Assembly (NCBI GenBank): GCA_019321725.1
Contig: CM033108.1
Coordinates: 10,620,060-10,684,059 of the forward strand
From: Paulownia fortunei
Lineage: Eukaryota; Streptophyta; Magnoliopsida; Lamiales; Paulowniaceae
Length of the DNA stretch: 64,000 nt
Direction of reading: 5' to 3'
A program made the translations under genes and the position numbers. The notes under the pieces are model-generated. The model worked only from the letters and a program-made list of their open reading frames with translations, ran no database searches and was not told where the DNA came from. This document shows positions 38,603 through 49,374 of the stretch, piece by piece (position 1 is the stretch's first letter; each line of letters opens with the position of its first letter).

Positions 38603-40338
38603 TGATAAGATCATATCTCAACATATTTTTCAAACACCTTTAACAACACAAATTCGAATGTTTTATCTCATAATTGATGAGATTATGCCTTATATTGTGA
38701 TATTTGTCGTGTAGGTTCTAGAATTGAAGAAATGGAGTTGAAAGACGGAAAATGAGTTAACGAGCCACTAGAATTTCTAGATGCGGTAGTTTTTGTATTT
38801 TTGACATAACTTTCTCCACGATTGTGATATTAAGCTAATTCAAGAGGATGGAGAAAGTGAATAGATGGGGATACAATTCTTATGGAGACACGAGTTTGTC
38901 CTAAAAAATGAATCAAAAAATTAGTTGACGGAGGCTAAAAATGTAGAATGCCAAAACAAGGGAAGAAAATCAGTGACTCGTGCTGTAGTGCCAAAGAAAA
39001 TAGAGGCCACAGCACCTCAGGACCGTGTAGGACACCGCAACTCCATCTATGGTGTGAGAACTCGTACACAACAAAACTTCTATGTGCCACGCTGGTAATT
39101 GTGTAACATAAAAAGATTCTTCAACCGTTTGTTTTTACGATAAGTGGCGATATAAGGAAAGTTTTGACACCTTTTGTGATATATACACATAAGATACACC
39201 TATAGATCACTGCCCATGTGATGCTCTTGATGAATACACTTTGCACACATGTTTTACATATATATTCAATACACACATTATATCACATATCATTTAACAT
39301 ACAATTCATACCTCACACACACTCCATGCCTAAATTCTCATAAACTTTCTCTCTACCCAGAAACACACAATTTTTCCTAATTTTTATATACTACACCAAA
39401 AATTCACACACACACACACACACATTCCATCATCAAGGAATTGGGGATTCAAGACAATGGGGAGAAGGAATTACTTTGGGCAAGGAGAATCTAAAGTTAG
39501 AAGTGAAGACTCACCATAAGGTTTACTTTAGTTTTCTCTTGATTTTGTTTTAGTTATAAGAATATAGTGAAATCGTCATGTCAAGAAATAAGTCATTTTT
39601 TACTCTATTTCATTATGAAATAAACTCTATTTTGTCAAGGCTTGGAAAGCCCTTTCTAAAGTTGCAAATTGTTAACTTGTATTTGATGTGGATGATGATT
39701 AATTTGTGATGAGCATGCACTATATTTTTAATGCTTCTTAAGATTTGGCTAATTTTTGGATGATTTTTATTGTTGTGATTGAGACCGGGAGGTAGTATCA
39801 CAATAAGTGCTTGTATAGTGTATGTCGTGGCTAGGTCGCTCTAGAGATATAGGATTTAGCACACACAATAGTAATAGACTTGACCGTCTAAAGCTAGAGA
39901 AAGTCATGAAGCTTAATGCATCATTAGATAGTTTAACTTGTATAAGAATATACCAGTTACTTTCTAGTGATAGATTTGATATGTCTTGGAAAAAAGTATC
40001 ATGTACATTTGGAGTTCCCACTGTCACATAACTAAACATTGATCTTCATTACTAACTTGTAAGAATTCACAATGTAATAGAACGACTATCCAATATCTTG
40101 ACACTTCTCAACCTTAAGTTTCAATCCGCTATTTTCTTGGTTATTATTGTTGCTTGTTAATTTTTAGTTTTAGGTTTTTAAATCAATCAATTAGTATTCG
40201 ATCCAATTAAATATATTTGTACAAGTCTAGATTCAGTACTTGCGTACATGTTCTCTTGGGAAATGATATCTGTATGCTCATACATTTTATTACTTGTTAG
40301 CCTGTGTACTTGCAATAAAAGTATATAAATTCACACCA
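38603..40338 (+). mobile_element. Solo Tat-type LTR inside copia LTR
   Basis: LTR of 1736 bp starting TGATAAGATCATATC and ending AAATTCACACCA. Flanks are GATCA (38598-38602) and CATCA (40339-40343), one mismatch. The copia LTR sequence resumes on both sides. A (CA)n microsatellite lies at 39405-39424. Confidence 0.84.
39405..39424. repeat. (CA)10 microsatellite
   Basis: Ten uninterrupted CA units within the solo Tat LTR. Confidence 0.95.
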
Positions 40339-41251
40339 CATCAAACCAATTAATTATAGTGGGCCTTTTATTTTATGGAATAAATTAATATAATTAATTG
40401 AATCAAATAAATTGGACCTAACTAACTAATTGGATCAAGGTCTATTAAGCATGGACTTGTAGGAAGCCCTTTAGGAATTAAATGAAGATTTAATTCTCAA
40501 TTAAATTGGGGTTCTAGTCTTCTAAAGGTAGTAGAAAACTTCCCATGTAAGACAAGGTGCTCAATAGAGAAAGGGACTCTAAATGATAGAAAGAAGGGTT
40601 GCTATTTAAGCACCCCATAGGACCAAAAATTGCTAGCTAAAGAACATTGCAAGATTTAAGCTAGCAATTTTCGTCCCTCTTTCCTTTAAGAGGCCGAAAA
40701 TTAGAGAAGAAAAAAAAGCTCTTTTTCTTCTTCCTTTCTTGTCCAAAACTCAGTTAAGAACCCTAATTTTTAATCTTGGTTGATTATTTCTTAACTAATT
40801 GAATTAAGTGTAATCAAGAACACCGAAAAGTAATTTGATTGTTCTTGTTTCCAACATTCCTACTTCTAAGGCTAGAATTAAAGAATTGTGGTTTACTATT
40901 ATAATTACGATTGCGAGTAAGCATTTGGAATGTGGATACACTTAGAGAAACAACAATTAGAATTCTAAGCGAATCAATCCGAGTAAGGAGTTTTTGGAAT
41001 TGAAGTTGCTGCGAAGACTTCATGGAATGATATTAATTTGAATCCATTCACTACATTTTCATCTACAGGAAGCTTCAGGTATAAATCTAATTAATATCTT
41101 ATGCAACTTAATTTAATTATGGATATCTGAAAAATGCTTAACTCATCAATCACAATAGATCCAAGTTACTAATTCATGCATATGATGTATGGATGTTTCA
41201 AAAATTTAAATTTTGTTGTATTAAGTATCCTGTGATCATACGGACCCAATA

Positions 41252-42900
41252 CATATCTTGCTCATTTTAAGTCTATTTTGGGTGCATAATATACTGTTTT
41301 GAACCTCTTTTCATTCTATTAAAATTGCACAAAAATTATGAAAAAGAACTAGTAAAATTAGGTTCCATTTTGAGCACGAAAAGGGTAGGTCTCAAACTAA
41401 GGTTTGATTTTTCTCCCAAACAACTCATTTTTTCTCACTGAATTCAAATCAGGTAATCTACATGTGGGGCAAAAAACATGGTACAATCTCATGATTTCCA
41501 AAAATTACAATTTTGATTTTCTTAAGCACAAGATATATTCATGCAAATTGATGAGACTGAGTATTAGGTTTGACCCTATTATTGGGAAATTACACACAAA
41601 CACGTAGAAAGTGGATTGAGTAAACTTATATGGAGAAGAAGTATGTCAGTCCACTTACTCTAAATCAATCTCGCACACAAACTTCATTTTGATCAATACA
41701 CGAACACGTTTTTAGGCTCAATGCTACCAACGAATTACAAACACGTCTCTCGCATCTATGGAATACTACTAGAGCAAACCATACATTAACACACCTTAAA
41801 TTCTTAATTTTTTTGAAGATGCTCCAACAATGAACCTAGAGAAAAATTTAAGAAGGATGTATAGAGAAAAAATAAATAGGAGAGAGTTAGAGAGGACATG
41901 ATAATTATATTTTGCACTTAAGATAGAGATTTAATATATATTGTTATATAACTTTTCCTGCATAAATAAGATCTCAATCCAATTAGAAATATAATTTCAC
42001 CCAAATGGAGAATTAAAGGCCATTTAAATATAGATGCTTGTTGGATCATGAACCTAAAGTTCAATCTATTTCTAACAATATTAAATTGATTACATGTGTA
42101 AATTGTATTTGAAATAATTTTTCAATTAAACGGAGATATATAATACGTTTTTAATCTTTTAGATTTTCATATGATTTGCTTAGGGCCCTTAAAGATTGCT
42201 GGCTTGAGGACTAATTCTGAATATTGTATTGACCGTTCGAGAGATTACAATTGAAAATTTTATTTATTTATTGATTATGAATATTTATTTAGCCGAACTC
42301 CTTAGGATATGTCAATAGTGGCCATAGCATTTTTTTGTGAGCTAACTAAATTATTTATTACTATTGATGTCCATTTTAACCCTTTGATCATTATTAATAT
42401 ATGTTTGATAATGCATGAACTATTGTATTGCCTTTAAACTATACTTGATCTGTTATTAAGTATGCAATTGTATCTTGGAGCTGAGCAAGTTAGGGACGAG
42501 AGTTTGTTTAAGGATAGAGGTGGATTGAATAGGAATTTAAATCTATATTTTATAATTTTAATGACTAGTTTGGAGACCTGAACTAAGCAAGACTTTGAAA
42601 TCACTACATCATGCAGGTGAATACATTACCAGTGATAAAGAAAAAAGTATAATACATTCAACTTTACTACAGGGCATATCTAGTTAAATGATTGATTAAG
42701 GCTACAGATGTATTTTGGAGAAGAAAGCTACATATGCTTAGGGGTCAATCATCAAATGATATTGATTTTATGAAAAATTAGAGAGGTGATTTAGGCATTC
42801 AAAGAGGAGCTAGATCCTAATTCCATTCATCCAAAGACCAATTCTCAAGTTAATTAATTTCCGGAGATTTTTTGGGCACTTGCCTCTCCTTCAATTTCCA
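41252..42900. other. Upstream region of the SMP gene, no element recognised
   Basis: AT-rich DNA without recognisable coding frames or terminal repeats between the nearest LTR and the promoter of the gene at 43160. It probably belongs to the low-copy island. Confidence 0.5.
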
Positions 42901-42967
42901 CCAAAAACAATTAAAATGGCTATATATAGCATCTGCCAAACATCAACAAAGGGATTGTGGCACCCAC

Positions 42968-42973
42968 CACGTG
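42968..42973. promoter_or_regulatory. G-box / ABRE core
   Basis: CACGTG inside the palindrome CCACGTGG (42967-42974), 48 bp before the TATA box of the SMP gene. This is the bZIP-binding core of abscisic-acid-responsive elements and fits the expected ABA and seed control of this family. Confidence 0.75.
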
Positions 42974-43020
42974 GAGTTGGCACTTTTTCCACCTCAAACA
43001 AATTTGTTCAAGCACCACCC

Positions 43021-43029
43021 TATATAAAT
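43021..43029 (+). promoter_or_regulatory. TATA box of the SMP gene
   Basis: TATATAAAT 139 bp before the start codon, so transcription would be expected to begin near 43050. A second TATATATA at 42921 lies upstream of the G-box and is a less likely alternative. Confidence 0.7.
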
Positions 43030-43060
43030 CCCCCCGCCCTAGCTTAATTACGTTTATCTA

Positions 43061-43068
43061 CATGCATG
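43061..43068. promoter_or_regulatory. RY motif
   Basis: CATGCATG, the B3-domain (ABI3/FUS3/LEC2) site of seed promoters. It lies 40 bp downstream of the TATA start, so it would be at or just inside the transcribed region. Confidence 0.65.
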
Positions 43069-43159
43069 CAAATAAATACTGATAAATTTACTAATCCAAA
43101 CGAAGGAAACAATAGCTATTTCACCACCATTATACTAATAGTATATCTAAGTTGAAAAA

Positions 43160-44203
43160 ATGAGCCAAGAACAACTCACCAATAATGTTCAAGAATCCAA
43201 GCAATACGGCAATGATGGTAAGGTGGATGGTGATGCTGCCGGTGAAACAAAGAGTATGCAATCGAATGAGAAAGCTGGTTTTTTAGGCCACAACAACACA
43301 CGCAATGTCGTAGCTAACCAGACAGAACCCATTGGTGTCCAGGTAACACAAACTCTCTCTCTTGGTCCGACCGTTTATATATATTAGAATGTTTCTAGAC
43401 TATACTAAGTATGAAATTAATGAAGGTGGTGAAGCAAGAGAGCCAATCAACTAGCCCACTTGGTTCACAATCAGAGCAGCGAGGGGACATCACCATTGGC
43501 GAAGCACTTGAAGCTACAGCTCTGACGGCGGGGCACAGGCCTGTCGACTACAGCGATGCCGCTGCCATACAGGCGGCGGAGGTCAGGGCAACTGGACGCA
43601 CCAATATTGTCCCCGGTGGCGTTGCTGCTGCTGCTCAATCTGCCGCTACTCGAAATGCTCGAGTGCCAAGAGACGAGGATAAGACAAAGCTTGGGGAAAT
43701 TCTTTCGGTCATCCACTCATCCTTCCTCTTTATCTATCAGAAAATTCTATGGAACACTTGTTTGATCGAGTGATATATAGGATGGAGGACATTTTTGGTG
43801 TCTATCTCTCACACAAAAACAAAATATGTCTGCACCTATTTGAGAACCATACACGATATACTTTATTGTGTGTGATTGAACCTCTATTACATGTTATACT
43901 CGATAGTGTTTACACAAACAGACCAACAATAATTTTTGTCCAAAAGAAGAAATAAGAGTTGTGGTGATTTTATGTTGTGACGCATGAATAATAATATTGC
44001 AGGATGCAAGTACTAAGCTGCCATCAGACAAACCAGTGACGCGTCGAGATGCGGAGGGTGTGATAGGCGCTGAGCTAAGGAACGATCCCAACCTCTGTAC
44101 CCGCCCAGGAGGCGTAGCAGCCTCTGTCGCTGCAGCTGCAAGGCTTAATCAGACTAACTCTCTTACTAATAACAGTAATAATAACAACAACAAACTAAAA
44201 TAA
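43160..44203 (+). CDS. Seed maturation protein (SMP domain, LEA D-34 type), 3 exons
   Basis: Late-embryogenesis-abundant protein, expected to protect seed cells during desiccation; such proteins are hydrophilic and usually lack a signal peptide, as here. Predicted exons: 43160-43342, 43426-43707 and 44003-44203 (stop TAA). Introns are 83 and 295 bp, both phase 0, with GT at 43343 and 43708 and AG at 43424-43425 and 44001-44002. The product is 221 residues. The N-terminus MSQEQ is the family's usual start. Residues about 82-140 form an SMP domain (ITIGEALEATALTAG, DAAAIQAAEVRATG, PGGVAAAAQSAATRNA) and about 156-205 another (KPVTRRDAEGVIGAEL, PGGVAASVAAAARLNQ). The usual first SMP repeat is present only as a shrunken, diverged stretch (residues 17-56). 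The tail is Asn-rich. No stop or frameshift interrupts the model. Likely regulated by ABA and seed B3 factors, from the motifs upstream. Confidence 0.92.
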
Positions 44204-45543
44204 TGAATTTCTGTTTCTGTCTTTTCGATCCTATGCTAATTAAGCTCTACAACAATCTATTGGATCCTTTATTAAATCCCTTTTCTTGTTATCTCCGCAA
44301 CATAAATGAGCTCAATTTTTCAGGTCATTTGCAAAACTGAATAAGAAGGTGGTATAAGCATCAAAAGATCTTTACCCACTATGGGTATTTTGGACTTCAA
44401 AAGATCTTCACCATTATACATACTATTTTTGTTTTTGTTTTTTTTTTATTTTTATTTTTTATATAGGATGCCATCATTGGCTTCTTTTTCTTTTCTTGTT
44501 TAGTTTGTTGAAATTTATATTATTGTTGATTTTTAATTGTCTAAGTTTTTTGTGTACTTTAATGCATAGTTGAATAAGAAATTATTTCTCTTTCCACTCT
44601 CCATTGAACAACATAAAAGAGCAGCATTGGCAGATGTTGTCTTTTGTTGTAATAATGCTAAGACAATTCCAAATGTACAATTTTTTTAGTGCAATAGTAA
44701 GTTACATCTAAATAGATTTCCGTCGGGGCTTCCTGAATGAACCTAAATGTCCAATTTCTAATATGAGTATTGTTGGAAACCTATATATTATTATTTCGAG
44801 TGCAATTGAGATTATTAAATATGCTAGTTGTGTAAAAAATTTTAGATCATTAAGGGGATTTCCGTGTGGTTCATCCTAAAACAACCTTGTAAATTTTTTT
44901 AGGTTGGTATTTTTTCTTTCTGAGATTTTTCTTCAATAAAGTTGAGCTAAAGGCTTAACAACAGATAAATTTAACAATAGAAGGTAAAAGAGTTTATTTT
45001 GCCTATTTTAAAATAATGAAGGAAGTGAATTTAGATGCTAATAAATTTTGTGAATTGTTTGTAATGGAAATTAAAGTCGAATTTTATAAATTTCTTCAGG
45101 TTAAAATTCACAATTTATACATAGGACCTTTTATAGTTGATTTAATGACCTTCTTTCCTGTATTAATACTACAAATGGTCAAAAATCTTTCACAAAATGG
45201 AGAAGATTTACTTCCACAATTCAAGAGCTTCAAAGGTGGTGTTTTGCTTCCAATTTTGACCACAGTCACCTAAATTTATGCCCTTATTATGCATAAAAAT
45301 TACATTATTTTAACCTCTTTTCTGTTCATCACTTACATATCTAGCAATCAATTTAATTAAATAGAAGAGGAGAAGGGTGTTGGTGGTTTTGAGGTAGTTT
45401 TTTTCTACAAAATTATTCCCTCCAAAATTTAATTTTAAACATTTATATCGAATCAGCTACTACGGGTGACCCGTCAATCCAATTTTCCTACATCTCCCAC
45501 TAGCACCTGAGGGCTAGATCTTCATCTTGTGTGACAATAACTA
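44204..45543. other. Downstream region of the SMP gene, nothing assigned
   Basis: Holds the 3' untranslated region and AT-rich spacer. GAATAAGAA-type sequences near 44339 and 44572 could serve polyadenylation but are not decisive. An open stretch at 45016-45273 has no recognisable family and is probably chance. Confidence 0.45.
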
Positions 45544-45735
45544 CGTTACAGTAGTGCCCCCATGTGCCAATTACTGGCTGCTTCTAAACTCTTGTTGTAA
45601 ATTGTCTTATTCAAGAATATTAATAAAATTGGCACTTCTTTATCTTTAATTGTATTTGGACAATTAAAAAAAAATTCCTAAACCATATATAGTTATGGGC
45701 ATGATCGTGCATCTGATAACGATTGTAGAATATGT
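45544..45735 (+). repeat. Copia LTR fragment, family B, + strand
   Basis: First 190 bp or so of a copia LTR (GTTACAGTAGTGCCCC at the start, GGGCATGATCGTGC near 45698). It is collinear with the start of the LTR at 31451 and breaks at the GAATATGT block where the opposed LTR begins. Confidence 0.7.
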
Positions 45736-47352
45736 TGTTGGGTTTTTATATCCTGGATAGATAACATAATGAAAATTTTAAATTTTTTAATTAATACATA
45801 CATATTTAAAAACAGTAAAAATGCAATCCTATGAATGACTATGAATTAATTGGTTGTGCCTAAAATACTTTTTTTAAAAATAAAAAAATAACATTTTACG
45901 AATCAATAACTATACCTAAAAGCACTCCCTTTGATGTTAGGAAAGAAGGAATTCAAATTCCTAAGCCTAAATTCAAAATTGGTTCATGAATAATCCAAAT
46001 GTCATTCCTTTAAGCGTATCCAAGCCCAAATTCGAAACTAGTTCACGAGAAATCTAATTGTCTTTACTCTAAGCATATCCACACTTTGGACAAGTTCATG
46101 AATATTTGATTCTTGCTAATAAATCAAAATTTATTTTTCTAATTTAAGTTTGGGAGTGCGATTTAATTCTAGAATTAACTTGTGATTGAAGAATTAAATT
46201 GATTTAAGAAGGTATGGAACCAACTTGATGAAAAAGGATTTTTCTTGAGATGAAAAGAAAAAAGAGTGAGAGAAAAGAGAGAAGGGATACCAAAAATTTG
46301 CTTTTGGAATTAGTGTAATTTTCGGCCCTACAAGATGTGTAAATATACACATTGTGATCTTGACATAATCCCATTAGGTCTCCATTATATGCCTATTTTA
46401 TCTCAACCCTTTCCATCTAAGACTAGGATCACTTGTCTTACTTTCTAAGACTCCTAGTTGGGTCTTTTATTCCCATGGGCTTGGATTCTATAAAATTAAA
46501 GTCCAATTAATTGATATTAATTACTTAATCAAGCTCAATTTAATTAATTGATTCAGTCATTTAATTATTTAATTTCATAAAAATTACCTAATCAAAATTA
46601 GGACTGATTAAATAATCTTATTATCTAATTAGTTAAATTAATTTAGCCTCTTAAGTTAATTTAAGTCTATTTAATTAATTGATCAAATTAATTATTTAAT
46701 TTCACTCTCCATGAGCCCCTAATATTAATTAGGTCCAATTAAATAATTATATTATTTAATAAAATAAATTAATTTAACTCTTTAAATTAATTATAGCTCA
46801 AGTTAATTAATTTTCATTAATTAACTTAATCCAATACCTTGGATTACAACTTATGTTAGAAATTGACTAATCCCATTTTGTATGTGACCCCTTATATTTA
46901 CAATCAAACTAGTAGTGGGTTTGCAACTATGCAACTTATGAATATATTATTATTTTGATTAATTAATTTACTTCAAATTAATTCTTTAATTCCAATAACC
47001 TAACAAGTCAAGAAAAGTACCTAGCAGTACATGTTGACTACATAGTTTTAGGTGAATAATAAGTGAACCTATTTTGGTTATGAACACCCTTCAAATACAA
47101 TCATTCTGTCAATTAATCTCCCGATTAAGTTTAGAACAAGAATTATTAGTCATATTATATTTTAACTTAATAACTATTATTTTATTTCAAATCACATTGA
47201 TCTTTTTATGAATCATTAAAAAACCCCATGTCTATTCATCCTGCATTGACTAAGGTTTTATTCTATTAGATATGTGATGGATCCTGTGGTGGCCACTCAT
47301 TAACATCTTTACACGAAAACTATACATTCAATGTAAACCCCTTACGATTGTT
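45736..47352 (-). repeat. Copia LTR, minus strand, truncated
   Basis: Its left edge is TGTTGGGTTTTTATATCC (LTR 3' end in reverse). The body has the AATTAATT-rich block at about 46500-46830 and the GTGATGGATCCTGTGGTGGC-like block near 47275, shared with the LTR at 36117-38256. It ends at about 47352, about 500 bp short of an LTR start, against LINE sequence. Confidence 0.75.
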
Positions 47353-48490
47353 AAGTAATAGTGATTTGTTAACTTTCTTCCATCCTCTTTAATAGAAGAA
47401 ATTTCTAATTTATGTTTGTTTCTCTTTACCATTGAATGGAAGTATTTTGAGTTCCTTTCTCCCTCCTTTAGCCGTTTGCATATGGATTTCTGCCTCCAAT
47501 ATGATTCCTCTATTGATAAGGCCAAAGTAAATTCAACTTGATATTTTTCGGCAATATAAGGTTTTCATTTGTGGGTTGTTGGGCAAATAAATCCTCATTC
47601 CTTATCATCTCAGCTTCTATCTCCTTCACCTTATCAAAGATATTGTCAAAGATTATTTTATTCCACCACTTAAGATGCTGCTTTAAGCTGTAGAGTTTTC
47701 TTTCCAAATCAATTAATCCCTTAAAAGCTAATCCAAGTTGCCACACCTTCTTGACTGTATCCAGAAAACCATGATGTTTAATCCAACCATTAAGGAATCT
47801 GAGAGCTGCTGGTGTCTGATCTATAATGGTCTCCAATTGCATCCACAAAGGACTATGATTAGAATGTACTTTTGCTAAATGAATAACCTTTGTCATAGAA
47901 AATACTTCCATCCCGGATGTATATATTAATGTACGATCTGGCCTTTGCCACACCCTATTACCTTGCCAAGTGAACTTGATACTTGTATATCTAGCATCCT
48001 CCAAAGCACAATCAAGCATCATATTAGAGAAGTCTTGCATTGATCTTTTTTTAAGAACACCATCCCCTCTTTTCTATGGCCATGTAATATTATATAAAAT
48101 CCCCACTAACCATCCAAGGGGAATCTCCATGCAATTGATCTCATAGAATAGCTTTTTCAGCCCGTACACACTTAGCATACACAAATGTATAATTAATATC
48201 CTAAGAAGTAAGGAGAGAGAAATTCTGACATCAACAAATTGTTTATGATTCTTTAAAATATCTAGATTTACCTCATTCTTACATAGTACCCAAATATGAC
48301 CTGTTGTATTGGCAATCACATGATCAAATTTAAATTTCCTATTGATCTCCTACTGATTTAATGAAATTTTTGGTTCAAGCAACGCAACCACTAAAGGTTT
48401 CTTTTCCCTACAATTTCTTCTTAACTAATTTTGAGATGCCTTATTACCAACTTCCATGATATTCTATGTTGAAATATTCATCATATCAGC
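47353..48490 (-). pseudogene. LINE L1 ORF2 fragment (endonuclease to linker)
   Basis: Non-LTR retrotransposon on the minus strand. Right to left: the ORF2 start area with VGNKASQ and VALLEPKIS (about 48450-48380), endonuclease blocks (GHIWVLCKNEVNLDIL, IIHLCMLSVYG, GWLVGILYNIT at 48319-48074; FTWQGNRVWQRPDRTLI and LAKVHSNHSPLWMQLE at 47980-47820), then the helical linker and the ESYWRQKS/LKEGERNSKYFHSMVKR block (47510-47400) that precedes the reverse transcriptase. The RT itself is missing. Stops and frame changes separate the blocks, and some catalytic positions are lost (for example GGDFN reads GILYN). Confidence 0.85.
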
Positions 48491-49018
48491 CTAGAGGATT
48501 TGGAAGTTTTTGACAATCTTTGACTCCTACGAATTTGGATAGGATCTTGAAAAAAATGTTGTTTACATCGAAGTGAATTTTGGCCTATTCAATATTTCCA
48601 AAAGAATCCATTTCCTCAACATTGAATTCACATGATAGGCTGCGTCTATGATGGAGTTCCTCCCTAGACTCCTCCATCAGCATCACCTCTTGCAAGCCCC
48701 TTTTTGTTACTGTAATGTCAGTTGATGTATTATCACTATTGTTGACAACAATTGCTTATCTTCATCACTATCATGGTATCCTTATTCCTAGTTAATAGCA
48801 TAATTATCCCCTTCAATCAACACAATTTCAACAATCTTGACCATGAATAAGATATTAACTCATAAATCTATAAATTGACTTTCCAAGCCTTAACTAAATA
48901 TAATTTAGCTCATATTGAAATAAAGAAGCTCCACTTGTCTTTCAACATCATGGATTGTAAATATTTCTTAAGGTTAAACAAAATTAATAGAAAATCAAAA
49001 AAGAAAATTACAACATGA
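48491..49018 (-). other. Probable 5' part of the LINE
   Basis: Contiguous with the ORF2 start. The minus strand has an acidic, coding-like text (EVMLMEESREEL and similar) that would suit an ORF1 tail, but no zinc finger or domain is recognisable. Confidence 0.4.
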
Positions 49019-49374
49019 TGAAGGATTCATCAATTCTTCACATGATCCGCTATGTCTAGTATAGAATCCTCCGCCTCTTGGCTTCAATTTCCATCTTTCT
49101 TGGATAGGTGTGTGATTTTCTAAAGAGTGTGTGAAAAAAGTATGGAAAAACATGTTTAATTTTTTGCAGAATTATTCGTGTAAAAAGTGTGTAAAGTTGT
49201 GTGTGGTATATAGCTAACAATCTGAATAAGAGTGTGTAGTTATATACATTATGTATCACATGGAGTGTGATGTAACAAGTGTATATAATCAAAACAATGC
49301 CAAAATTCATGACTGATCACCACTTGTTACATAAAAACAACATTAGCGCCTTTTCTTTTATGAGACGTGGTGCC

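Larger units (their letters stand above)
38257..41251 (+). repeat. Copia LTR, + strand, 5'-truncated, with nested Tat LTR
   Basis: The distal half of a copia LTR (from the TTTACCTA / GTGAGGTT block onward) ending near 41251 with CGGACCCAATA. It is interrupted at 38603-40338. The first part of the LTR is not present on the other side of the minus-strand copia, so it was lost. Confidence 0.72.

Noticed and set aside
43471..43716. 81-codon minus-strand open frame
   Set aside because: It is the antisense shadow of SMP exon 2, open because of that exon's base composition.
43749..43955. Open frame downstream of SMP exon 2
   Set aside because: It lies within the predicted second intron; the exon 2 and 3 text joins in phase across it.
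45016..45273. 85-codon + strand open frame after the SMP gene
   Set aside because: No family features, ordinary AT-rich codons and no promoter context; chance is the simpler view.
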